DNA of 61,480 bases from assembly GCA_038232935.1 (NCBI GenBank), contig JBBSMX010000005.1, forward strand, positions 1-61,480, written 5' to 3'. Under the pieces are notes generated by a model. The model ran no database searches, was not told the DNA's origin, and worked only from the letters and a program-made list of their open reading frames with translations. Source of the DNA: JBBSMX01 sp038232935. Its GTDB lineage: Bacteria > Bacteroidota > Rhodothermia > Rhodothermales > JANQRZ01. Below are positions 43,714 through 51,742 of this stretch, piece after piece (position 1 is the first letter of the stretch; every line of letters starts with the position of its first letter). Made by a program: the position numbers and the translations under genes.

Positions 43714-44766
43714 TCAGTCGATCAGGGGGGCTTCTCGAAGCATGGGAACCGACTGCGGCGCGTGGGTCTGGACGGACTGCTGGAGCGCCTCGACGACGGC
43801 GAGGGCCTGCAACCCGCTCCACCCGTCAGACTCCGGGGCGACGCGGTTCAGCAGCGCCTCGCTGAAGACTTCCATCTGGCGCGCGTAACTCTCGATGTCG
43901 TACGCACGAAAGTCGGCCGTCTCAGCCGGCCCGTCGCCGTTCCCGTCGGTGGCCTCAGTCGATCGGAACCAGGTCGTGTGGGGCGTCATCCGCAGCGTGC
44001 CGTCCGTCCCGGCGATGCGGATCTCGAAAAGGACCTGCGTGCAGTAGTTGCTCACCATCGTCCCGATGGGGCCGTCTCCGACCCGCAGGGCGGCTGTCAC
44101 GCTGTCCGTCACCTCCGGCCGCGTCGTCACCGACCGCGCGAAGGCGTAGACCTCGTCGATCGGGCCGAGCAGGAAGTGAATGAGGTCGATGCCGTGGATG
44201 CCGAGTTGCATCACGGGCAGCAGCGGGCACTGGTCGGGGCGCAGCCGCCAGGCATCGGCCGCGAGGTGGCGCGTGTTGGCAGCGGAGAAATGGATCTCAA
44301 AGGAGACGACCTCCCCCAGCTGCCCAGCCGCCAGCGTCTCGCGAGCCCATGCGGCCGTACGACTGAAGCGCATGTTGTGACCCACCATCATGATCTGGCC
44401 GGCCGCGTCAGCGGCCTCCGCCATCGCGCGACCGTCCGCGACCGTGTTCGCAATGGGCTTCTCGACGAACACGTCGAGCCCGGCCGCGAGGGCCGCCTCC
44501 ACCTGAGCCCGGTGGAGATGGTTGGGCGTCACGAGAACCACCGCGTCCACGTCGTCGCGCGCCAGCATCGCTTCATACGAGGCCGCGCGCGCGCATCCGA
44601 ACCGGCTCGCCGCCGCCTCGGCCTCGGCCTCGGCTGGATCGAACACCGCCGTCACACGGAGATCGGCGACTCGCTCGACGGCGGCCTGGATCGTCTTACC
44701 GTGGCCCCCCAGGCCCGCGATGGCCACGCGGACGGGCCCTCGTTCTTTGGTCGTGTCGACGCTCAT
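43714..44766 (-). CDS. Gfo/Idh/MocA-family sugar oxidoreductase (copy 2)
   Basis: A 350-residue dehydrogenase: VRVAIAGLGGHGKTIQAAV (Rossmann), VVLVTPNHLHRAQVEAAL, the EKP motif in DVFVEKPIAN, GHNMRFSRTAAW, and LGIHGIDLIHFLLGP with the conserved Asp and His. It oxidises a sugar hydroxyl in the cytoplasm. It overlaps the upstream TIM-barrel gene by 4 bp and lies 2 bp before the propeller gene. It is only distantly similar to copy 1 at 28356-29546, which carries a different N-terminal segment, so the two probably handle different sugars or positions. Confidence 0.87.
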   Translation of the reverse strand: MSVDTTKERGPVRVAIAGLGGHGKTIQAAVERVADLRVTAVFDPAEAEAEAAASRFGCARAASYEAMLARDDVDAVVLVTPNHLHRAQVEAALAAGLDVFVEKPIANTVADGRAMAEAADAAGQIMMVGHNMRFSRTAAWARETLAAGQLGEVVSFEIHFSAANTRHLAADAWRLRPDQCPLLPVMQLGIHGIDLIHFLLGPIDEVYAFARSVTTRPEVTDSVTAALRVGDGPIGTMVSNYCTQVLFEIRIAGTDGTLRMTPHTTWFRSTEATDGNGDGPAETADFRAYDIESYARQMEVFSEALLNRVAPESDGWSGLQALAVVEALQQSVQTHAPQSVPMLREAPLID

Positions 44767-45575
44767 GGGATCTCACTCATTAGGGTGCGCAGCGCCTCCA
44801 GGCTCCTCCTGGAGCTTTCCAGCAGCGGCACGCAATGTGTTTCAAGAGTCACGTGGGCCAGTTCTGTCTCCTTAGTGATCCACGCGAGGAGGTCGCGCCA
44901 CGGCACGATCCCTTCTCCTACAGGCCGCCACGGTGCCTCGGCGTCGTCCGGGGTGAAGTCCTTGACGTGGACGCCCGCGAGGAACGGACGCAAGGCGGCG
45001 AACCCTTCGTAGTCGGGCACGACGCCCCCCCATTGCAGGTTCGCCGGGTCCCAGTTTGCCCGAAGGGCCGGGTGGCCGATCTCCTCGAACATCGCCGCCG
45101 TCTCGGCCGGCGTGTCGATCCAGAAGCCCGGCTCGTTCTCGACGGTGACGACCATCCCGGCCTCTGCTGCGGCCTCCGCCACTCGCTCGAATGCTCGCAT
45201 CGCGACGAGACGGTTGGAGGGCGGCTCGTCCGTCGCGCGCTCGAATCCGAACACGTTCAAGATGGGGCACTCGAACCGCCGAGCCAGTTCGATGCCAGCG
45301 GGAAGCGTCGAAGCCAACTCCGCCTCGGTGCGCTTTGCGTCGGAGGCTGAGCCTTTCAGGATGCCGGGCGAGACGGACGTGACGCGCGCGCCCGACCGCA
45401 CCTGGTCCTCGACGAGGCCGATCTCCCGCGGCGTGAAGCGGGGGAACCGCGCCGCGCCGCCCTCGCGGAGTTCGAACCGCTCGATCCCCCAGCCCGCAGC
45501 GACGGCCAGCGCCTCCTCCAGGTCCCGGGAGATCTCGTCCGTGACCACGCCGATGGATAGGACTCTACTCGGCAT
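44763..45575 (-). CDS. Sugar phosphate isomerase/epimerase-like TIM barrel (copy 2)
   Basis: A 270-residue AP-endonuclease-2-type TIM barrel: LSIGVVTDEISRDLEEALAVAAGWG at the start, VTVENEPGFWIDT (metal-site Glu), ALRANWDPANLQWGG (Asp) and GVHVKDFTPDD (His), VTLETHCVP near the C-terminus (Glu). It is translationally coupled to the Gfo gene (4-bp overlap) and to the solute-binding protein gene (11-bp overlap), so it belongs with the importer and probably acts on the imported sugar or its keto derivative. Confidence 0.82.
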   Translation of the reverse strand: MPSRVLSIGVVTDEISRDLEEALAVAAGWGIERFELREGGAARFPRFTPREIGLVEDQVRSGARVTSVSPGILKGSASDAKRTEAELASTLPAGIELARRFECPILNVFGFERATDEPPSNRLVAMRAFERVAEAAAEAGMVVTVENEPGFWIDTPAETAAMFEEIGHPALRANWDPANLQWGGVVPDYEGFAALRPFLAGVHVKDFTPDDAEAPWRPVGEGIVPWRDLLAWITKETELAHVTLETHCVPLLESSRRSLEALRTLMSEIP

Positions 45576-46905
45576 AGGCGGCCTCCCTTCGATCTCGGTT
45601 CACGCGCAGCAGTGCATCGATGTCTCCTGCGGCGCGTTCGAGCATCTCATCCCGGCCGATCCGGCCGTAGCAGAAGCGCTCGATGTAAGCGCCGAGGATG
45701 TCCAGGGCCCGGTCTGACCGCGGGAACCGGGGCGGCACCGCGACGCGCTGCTCGATAAAGGCCCGCAGGTTGGGGTCATCCTGATACCGGGGGAGCGAGG
45801 CGATGGAACGGGTCACCGGGAGCAGCCCGCCGATGGAGGCGTAGCGGCCGTAGGCCTCGTCACTCAGGAGGAACTGAACGAACTGCCAGGCGGCGTCCTG
45901 GTTGGGCGAATCGTTGCTCACGCTGAAGATGTACGACCCGCCCGAACTGATGGAGGCCACGTCGGCTGGAATGGGGGCAACGCCGAAGTCCAGGTCCGGG
46001 TAGTTCTCGTGTAACCAGCGGATCACGTGTGCTTCGCGCAGGAACATGGCCTCGCGCCCCTGCCCGAAGCCCTGCTGATCGCCTTCGAGCGAGATGGAGT
46101 CGATGTTTCGGCCGAACAGGACGTCGCCGTAGAAGTCGAGCGCCCGGCGTCCGGCGTCGGAGTTGAACTGAGCCCGCGTGCCATCTTCGCTGAAGGGCTG
46201 GCCGCCGGCCGAGTAGAGGAACGTCAGCCACTTCTCGGCTGTGCCCGGCTTGAAGCCGGTCTTCCGCAGCGATAGACCTGCTCGGATGGGGTTGCCCTCC
46301 GCGTCGCGCAGGGTGAGGCGATCAGCATAGTCGAGGAGTTCGTCCCAGGTCTCGGGCGGGCGCTCAGGGTCGAGCCCAGCCTCGCGGAACATCTGCTTGT
46401 TGTAATAGAGCTCCTGCCAGACGGCGTCGTTCACGATCCCGTAGAGCGTGCCGTCGACGTACGGCGCCTGCCGGACCATCTCGTTGACGCTGTTCTCCTG
46501 TACCATCCGCTCGATGGCTGGCGGCGCCGGCGCCGCCAGCCCGAGCCGCGCGAACGTGGCGACGGCGTTCTCCCCGACGAGGAAGACATCCGGCGTCTGC
46601 CCGCTGGCGAAGCGCAGCCGCAGCTTGATCTCGAAGTCCTTGAGGGAGCTGCCCGGGAACTGCTCGATGAGCACGTCGACGTTCGGGTGCCGCTCCTCGT
46701 ACGTCCGCTCGGCCCAGTCGTAGTAGGCCACCTGGTCGGTGCTGATGAGGAGGAGGAACACGCGCACGGGGACCCGCCCGTCGGGCGTGCGCTCCGGCTG
46801 CGCCGAGCGGCACCCCAGTGGGAGTCCCGCCAGCACGAGCACGGCGCACAGCGCGGCCGTCCAGCGTACCGACGCGGGGGCGCTATGGGAGGCGGCGCGC
46901 CTCAT
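45565..46905 (-). CDS. ABC importer solute-binding lipoprotein (CUT1 type)
   Basis: A 446-residue extracellular solute-binding protein of family 1. After a basic start the leader ends GLPLGC, a lipoprotein-like site. Typical features: VLLISTDQVAYYDWAERTYEERHPNVDVLIEQFPG, FASGQTPDVFLVGENAVATFA, QELYYNKQMFREAGLDPERPPETWDEL, and GGSYIFSVSNDSPNQDAAWQFVQFLLSDEAYGRYA. It captures sugars or oligosaccharides in the periplasm for the two permeases. ATG 46905 overlaps the stop of the MalG-type gene by 4 bp; the longer frame upstream is antiparallel noise from that gene. Confidence 0.88.
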   Translation of the reverse strand: MRRAASHSAPASVRWTAALCAVLVLAGLPLGCRSAQPERTPDGRVPVRVFLLLISTDQVAYYDWAERTYEERHPNVDVLIEQFPGSSLKDFEIKLRLRFASGQTPDVFLVGENAVATFARLGLAAPAPPAIERMVQENSVNEMVRQAPYVDGTLYGIVNDAVWQELYYNKQMFREAGLDPERPPETWDELLDYADRLTLRDAEGNPIRAGLSLRKTGFKPGTAEKWLTFLYSAGGQPFSEDGTRAQFNSDAGRRALDFYGDVLFGRNIDSISLEGDQQGFGQGREAMFLREAHVIRWLHENYPDLDFGVAPIPADVASISSGGSYIFSVSNDSPNQDAAWQFVQFLLSDEAYGRYASIGGLLPVTRSIASLPRYQDDPNLRAFIEQRVAVPPRFPRSDRALDILGAYIERFCYGRIGRDEMLERAAGDIDALLRVNRDRREAAYAE

Positions 46906-47849
46906 CCTTTCAGCCCCGTCATCGTCACACCCTGGATGAACTGGCGCTGCATGAAGAGGAAGAAGATCACGATCGGTGCCACCGCCACCGTCGCCGCCGC
47001 CATCATCTTGACGTACTGGGGGTTGTTGATGTCCGAGAAGCTGAGGATGCCGACCTCGATGGGCTTGAGCGCCTCGCTGTTGAGCACGATCAGCGGCCAC
47101 AGGAAGTCGCTCCACGACCACATAAACAGGAAGATGCTGTAGGCGGCGAGCGTCGGCCGGATGAGCGGGAGGATCACGTGGAAGTAGATCCGCATCGTAC
47201 CCGCCCCGTCGAGGCGGGCCGCTTCGAGGAGGGAGTCGGGGATGCTGCGGATCGTCTGGCGGAAGAGGAAGATGCCGAGCGGCTCCATCAGCCCGACCAC
47301 GACGACGCCCCAGTAGGTATCCACCCACCCGAACTGCACCATCATCTCGTAGAGCGTGAGCATCTTGATCTGGAACGGCACCATCATCGTGACGATGATC
47401 GCGCCGAAGATCCAGTCGCGGCCGGGGAAGACCATCTTGGCGAAGACGAACCCGGCGAGCGAGCAGAAGAACAGGCTCGGGATCATACGGAAGCCGGTGT
47501 AGAGCGCGCTGTTGAGGAAGTAGCGCAGCATCGGCCGCTCGGTGAAGACGGCCTGGTAGTTCTCCCACGTCAGCGGGTGCGGCCACATCCCCTTCAGCAC
47601 CGCGAGGAGGTGGCGCGGCGTGTCGAAGAACGACTCGGCATCGGCGGGGGTCTTGAGCGAGGTCAGCACCATCCACACCAGCGGCCCGACCATCACAACC
47701 ACGCCGAGGATCAGCACGGCGTGCATCGCCCACCGCCCGACCGGCCAGCGCCGCCGCGCCGAGCGTGCCGGTGGCCGCACGTCCGCCGGCTGCTCCGCGA
47801 TCTGGCGGGCCGCTTCGGCTTCGGTCAGGATGGCGGTCGATTCGGGCAT
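46902..47849 (-). CDS. ABC sugar importer permease, MalG type
   Basis: A 315-residue inner-membrane protein with about six membrane segments, the first at WAMHAVLILGVVVMVGPLVWMVLTS (no more than a part quoted here would be hydrophobic). The cytoplasmic EAA loop, EAARLDGAGTMRIYFHVILP, is canonical for the site that docks the ATPase. ATG 47849 (MPESTAIL) shares one base with the stop of the PLP-enzyme gene (TGATG). It pairs with the MalF-type permease at 49126-50010. Confidence 0.9.
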   Translation of the reverse strand: MPESTAILTEAEAARQIAEQPADVRPPARSARRRWPVGRWAMHAVLILGVVVMVGPLVWMVLTSLKTPADAESFFDTPRHLLAVLKGMWPHPLTWENYQAVFTERPMLRYFLNSALYTGFRMIPSLFFCSLAGFVFAKMVFPGRDWIFGAIIVTMMVPFQIKMLTLYEMMVQFGWVDTYWGVVVVGLMEPLGIFLFRQTIRSIPDSLLEAARLDGAGTMRIYFHVILPLIRPTLAAYSIFLFMWSWSDFLWPLIVLNSEALKPIEVGILSFSDINNPQYVKMMAAATVAVAPIVIFFLFMQRQFIQGVTMTGLKG

Positions 47850-49129
47850 CAGGCGTTGTCGAGGGCGTCGCGGGTGACGGCGATCACGCGGTCGCACTCG
47901 GCCTCGTTGTTGAAGATGTGGGTCGAGATGCGCACGGCGTCGAGGCCGCGCTCGGTGACGATGCGGCAGCGCATGTGAGCCTCATCGTAGTGCTGGTTGA
48001 GCCGGTCGTAGGGCACGCGGTCGGTCTTCAGCGTCGTCATCCCGGCGCTGAGCGTGGGGTCGCTCGGGGTGAGGACCGTCACGCCAGGGATCGCGCGCAG
48101 GCCGCGCTGGAGGTACTGCCCGAGTTCGTGAGCGCGGGCCGCCACGCGGTCGATCCCGATCTCGTCGAGGAAGGCGACGGCCTCGGCGAGGCCGAGCAGT
48201 GAGGCCGTGTCGCGCGTGCCGGCCTCGTAGCGGCGGGCCGTCGGCGCATACTCGAACAGGTCGGGTAGGCGCGCCTCGCTCTCGCAGTACGCCCCCACCT
48301 CGGTCGGCCACACGGCGTCGAGGCGGTCTTCGCGGACGTAGAGCAGCCCGGTGCCGTGCGGGCCGCAGAGCCACTTGTGCCCGCTCGTCGCGTACGAGTC
48401 GCAGCCGATAGCGTGGAGGTCGAACGGGACCTGCCCCGCCGACTGCGCACCGTCGATATGGAACCAGAGGTCCCGCTCGCGTGCAAGCTTGGCAATCTCA
48501 TCGACGGGCATCAGAATCCCGGTCGGCGCGGTGAGGTGGCTGACCTGGATGACGCGCGTGCGCGGGGTGATGAGTGCGGCGATGCGCTCGAGGTTGCCCG
48601 CCGCGCTCGTCGGATCGGGCTCGAAGATCTTGACGCGGATGCCGTCGTGCTTCTGGCGGCTCATCCACGCGAAGGCCCCGCCCGGATGTGCGTGCGACTC
48701 GAAGATGACCTCGTCGCCGGGCCGGAAGTCGAGCCCGCAGGCGATCGTGGAGTTGCCCTCCGTCGCGTTCCGCGTGAACGCGATCTCCTCCGCCTTCGCC
48801 CCGAAGAAGGCCGCAACCGGCCCGCGAATCTCTTCCAGCTGCTCGTGCCCGTGCTCGACGATGGTCTGCTGCTCCGTCCGCGCCCGCTCGGCGGCGTCGA
48901 GGACCGGGTACGGCGCCGGGCCGAGGCCGCCTGTGTTGAGGTACGCGCGTTCCCGCGTCATCGGGTAGAGGTCGCGCACGAGGTCCCAGAAGTCGGCGCG
49001 GTCGGGCGACGGCAGCGTAGCGACCTGCCGCGCTGCGGCGGAGCGCACGAAGGGTGCGGCGGCGAGGCCGAGCCCCGCCTGCGCCGCACGTTGCAGGAAA
49101 TATCGCCGTCCTCTCATGGTCTCCCTCAC
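47849..49129 (-). CDS. Tat-exported class V aminotransferase-fold PLP enzyme (isopenicillin N epimerase-like)
   Basis: A 426-residue fold-type I PLP enzyme of the cysteine desulfurase/isopenicillin N epimerase group: TRNATEGNSTIACGL, FESHAHPGGAFAWM, HIDGAQSAGQVPFDL with the pyridine-binding D226, and SGHKWLCGPHGTG with Schiff-base lysine K252. It begins MRETMRGRRYFLQRAAQAGL, a twin-arginine leader, so it should be folded with PLP in the cytoplasm and exported; the periplasmic PvdN of pyoverdine maturation is a known precedent for such export. It is inserted between two ABC permease genes, overlapping both (4 bp and 1 bp). The substrate is unknown. Confidence 0.85.
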   Translation of the reverse strand: MRETMRGRRYFLQRAAQAGLGLAAAPFVRSAAARQVATLPSPDRADFWDLVRDLYPMTRERAYLNTGGLGPAPYPVLDAAERARTEQQTIVEHGHEQLEEIRGPVAAFFGAKAEEIAFTRNATEGNSTIACGLDFRPGDEVIFESHAHPGGAFAWMSRQKHDGIRVKIFEPDPTSAAGNLERIAALITPRTRVIQVSHLTAPTGILMPVDEIAKLARERDLWFHIDGAQSAGQVPFDLHAIGCDSYATSGHKWLCGPHGTGLLYVREDRLDAVWPTEVGAYCESEARLPDLFEYAPTARRYEAGTRDTASLLGLAEAVAFLDEIGIDRVAARAHELGQYLQRGLRAIPGVTVLTPSDPTLSAGMTTLKTDRVPYDRLNQHYDEAHMRCRIVTERGLDAVRISTHIFNNEAECDRVIAVTRDALDNA

Positions 49130-50010
49130 GGTTCTCGGTCCATCCTCAGTTGTACGAACGTCAGCGCGGCGATGAGCAGCAGGAGCACAACGGCAGCAGC
49201 CGACGCGTAGCCCATGTCATCGTACTGGATGCCTTGCTCGTAGATGTGGTAAACAATCGTCCGCGTCGCGTTAACCGGCCCGCCCTGCGTCATCGCGAGG
49301 ACGATCGTGAACACCTGGAACGAGCGGATCACCGCCGTGATGCTGACGAGCACGACGATGGGGCGGAGCTGTGGCAGCGTGATGTAGAAGAACTTCTGGA
49401 CGTTGTTCGCGCCGTCGAGGCTGGAGGCCTCGTACAGCTCCTCTGGGATGCCCTGCAATGCGGCGGAGAAGAGGATGAGGTCGAAGCCGAGGTTCTTCCA
49501 GATCGTCAGCACCATCAGCGACGGGAGCGCGAGGTGCTCGCTGAGCAGCCACGCCTGCGCGTCCAGCCCGACGAACGTCATGATGAAGTTGATGAGTCCG
49601 TTCGAGGCGTAGAGCCAGCGCCAGATCATCGCCGTCGCCATGAGCGAGGTCACGACGGGGATGAAGTAGAGCGTGCGGTAGAGCCCGGCCCACCGCCCTG
49701 TCTGCTCGACGAGCACGGCGACGACGAGCGCGAGCGCGACCCCGATCGCAACACACCCAGCGACGAAGAGGAGCGTATTCCACAGGGCCGAGATGAACAG
49801 CGGGTCCTGGAACTGGCGGATGTAGTTGTCCAGCCCGACGAACGGCGTCTCCCGCCGCAGCAGCCCGTAGTCGGCGAAGCTGATGGCGAGGCTTTTGAGG
49901 ATGGGGTAGTACTGGAAGACGACGAAGAACAGCAGCGTCGGCGCGAGGAGGACGTAGGCCGTCCGCGCTTCCAGATTCATCCGCCGCGGGGCGAGGCTAA
50001 GCGTCGTCAT
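49126..50010 (-). CDS. ABC sugar importer permease, MalF type
   Basis: A 294-residue inner-membrane protein with about six membrane segments (TAYVLLAPTLLFFVVFQYY, TLLFVAGCVAIGVALALVVAV, SAAAVVLLLLIAALTFVQL) and the EAA-type loop EASSLDGANNVQKFFYITLP for the ATPase. ATG 50010 overlaps the upstream glycosidase gene by 14 bp; an in-frame ATG at 49980 would avoid this and both are possible. With the MalG-type permease and the binding protein it forms a CUT1 importer. No ATPase gene is in the window, as is common where one MsmK-like ATPase serves several importers. Confidence 0.9.
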   Translation of the reverse strand: MTTLSLAPRRMNLEARTAYVLLAPTLLFFVVFQYYPILKSLAISFADYGLLRRETPFVGLDNYIRQFQDPLFISALWNTLLFVAGCVAIGVALALVVAVLVEQTGRWAGLYRTLYFIPVVTSLMATAMIWRWLYASNGLINFIMTFVGLDAQAWLLSEHLALPSLMVLTIWKNLGFDLILFSAALQGIPEELYEASSLDGANNVQKFFYITLPQLRPIVVLVSITAVIRSFQVFTIVLAMTQGGPVNATRTIVYHIYEQGIQYDDMGYASAAAVVLLLLIAALTFVQLRMDREP

Positions 50011-51574
50011 AGCGCACCTCCACCGTGCTCTCGCCCCGCACCGAGCGCCGGGCGTCGACGTACACGCTGTCCTCGACGCGGACGGTGTCGAACGCCATGC
50101 CGTTGCCGTCCCACGTCACGCACTCGGGCCGCGTGTCCGGCGGGAGGAGGAGGTGGAGCTCCACATCGGCCTCCTCGCTTTCCAATTGCATCCGAAAGGT
50201 CCGGTCGTCCGCGTCGTGCGTGTACCGGTAGCCGAAGGACGCGCCCGATGCCGCGTACCCAACGCGGATCGATGCCTCAGCCTCATTCGCCGCGATCCAC
50301 CGTGGGGAGCAGCGCACGTGCCGGAACGAGTGCCCCAGGTCTTCGATCCCGCACAGCCCTTCGACGAAGGCGTAGAGCATCGCGGAAGAGCCCCAGCCGT
50401 CGGTCGGCAGCGCGTCGGGGCTCGTGCTCGTATCAACCGTCGAGGCTGTGCCGTCGGGGAAGTACCACAGATACGTCTCCCCGCTCTCCGCGATGAGGGT
50501 ACGGTACTGCTGGAGGATCCCGACGCCGTAACCTTCGAGGCCGTGCTCGAACGCCGCCCGCGCCAGCTCGCCGCCGACGAGCGGCAGGATCCCGCCGTTG
50601 ATGTACGCGCCGGCAATAATTTTCTCGTCGCCGAACGCGCCACCCGGGAACGGCGGATCGATGCTGAACCACTCGGCGAACGCCCCCGCCGTCTCGCGGC
50701 GGCGCTGGTATTCCCGCAGAATCGCCACGGCGATCTCATGCGTGGCGAGGCCGCGATTGACGTCCATCGGGTTGCTGAGGCTGAGCTGCTCGGCCTCGTC
50801 GAGCCCGTCGATGGAGACGGGCGTGAGCTTGTGGAAGTGGGTGTAGAACCGTCCGTTGAAGAGGAGCGTGTTGGCCCGCTCGCGCATCGCCTCGGCATGG
50901 TCCCGCCACCCCTCCGCGTCGTCGTCACGACCGAGGTGCTCGTGCAGCCGCCCGAGCAAGTGCATCGCCTCGTAGAGTCCGCTGACGTCGCCGTGCATGA
51001 TACCCCAGAAGGTGTCGGGGGTGACCTGGAAGTTGAGCCACGGCGCGCGCCCCGCCGTGTAATCGAAATCCCACGTGTCGATGGTGTAGGCGCGCTTAGG
51101 GAGGTTGTGGGTCGGGTCCCAGCGCCACGGATGGTCGAGGGTGTAGGTGAGCGCCCGGTCGAGGTGCGGCAGCAGGCGCTCGATCCACACGTCGTCCCCG
51201 CTGGCCTGCCACGCGAGGTACGCTGCCTTCACGAACCGGTACTCCACGTCGGCCTCGACGGGCACGCGCACCCACTTCTCCCAGTTCTCGGGCTCGGTGT
51301 TCGCCTCCGTCGTGACGTAGTCGAAGACGCGGCCGTTCGCGGCCTGATGATCGGCGAAGGCCTCCACGGCGCTCTGCACGTCGGCTTCGACGTACTTCCC
51401 GCCGCGCAGGATGTCCGAGTGGTCGCGGATCCAGAGGGCCGGTGAATCCGGGCTTCGGAATCCGCGCACCACCTCGCCATCAACCTGCAGCGCGACGAGG
51501 TCGGCCAGCAGGAAGGTTTCGATCTGTGAGCAAAGAGGGCTCCACTGTCCCGATTCGGTCTCTACGTGTAGCAA
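49997..51574 (-). CDS. Six-hairpin glycosidase-like protein (cytoplasmic)
   Basis: A 525-residue (alpha/alpha)6 protein with no signal peptide: SPALWIRDHSDILRGGKYVEADVQSAV, EANTEPENWEKWVRVPVEADVEYRF, TYTLDHPWRWDPTHNLPKRAY, TIDTWDFDYTAGRAPW, FGDEKIIAGAYINGGILPLVGGEL and LPTDGWGSSAMLYAFVEGLCG, then a beta-sheet tail. It resembles amylo-alpha-1,6-glucosidase/GH78/GH63-type hairpin glycosidases; acidic residues in IRDHSD and VEADVE are candidate catalysts. It is the first gene of the importer operon and so may split the imported oligosaccharide. Upstream is a palindrome-containing gap before the PorV-like gene. Confidence 0.68.
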   Translation of the reverse strand: MLHVETESGQWSPLCSQIETFLLADLVALQVDGEVVRGFRSPDSPALWIRDHSDILRGGKYVEADVQSAVEAFADHQAANGRVFDYVTTEANTEPENWEKWVRVPVEADVEYRFVKAAYLAWQASGDDVWIERLLPHLDRALTYTLDHPWRWDPTHNLPKRAYTIDTWDFDYTAGRAPWLNFQVTPDTFWGIMHGDVSGLYEAMHLLGRLHEHLGRDDDAEGWRDHAEAMRERANTLLFNGRFYTHFHKLTPVSIDGLDEAEQLSLSNPMDVNRGLATHEIAVAILREYQRRRETAGAFAEWFSIDPPFPGGAFGDEKIIAGAYINGGILPLVGGELARAAFEHGLEGYGVGILQQYRTLIAESGETYLWYFPDGTASTVDTSTSPDALPTDGWGSSAMLYAFVEGLCGIEDLGHSFRHVRCSPRWIAANEAEASIRVGYAASGASFGYRYTHDADDRTFRMQLESEEADVELHLLLPPDTRPECVTWDGNGMAFDTVRVEDSVYVDARRSVRGESTVEVRYDDA

Positions 51575-51637
51575 CGTGCGCTCTTCGGTCGGCAGTGGCG
51601 AAGGGTGGAAACATGGTCACTCCGCTCCTCGCGGGAA

Positions 51638-51705
51638 GCGGGGGCGGGGAGGGAGACGATCCCGCCCGCTGCGACGGCGGCGGATGCTCCCTCCCCCCGA
51701 CCCGC
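51638..51705 (-). terminator. GC-rich hairpin between outer-membrane genes and importer operon
   Basis: Arms 51638-51655 (GCGGGGGCGGGGAGGGAG) and 51687-51705 (CTCCCTCCCCCCGACCCGC) are complementary over ~17 positions with one or two mismatches and enclose a 31-nt loop. It sits in the 168-bp gap between the PorV-like gene and the next minus-strand operon, so it could end the outer-membrane transcript. No T-run follows; it may instead be a dispersed repeat. Confidence 0.4.
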
Positions 51706-51742
51706 TCCCCCTACGTGGAGGGCGAGAGAACCGGACGGCTCC

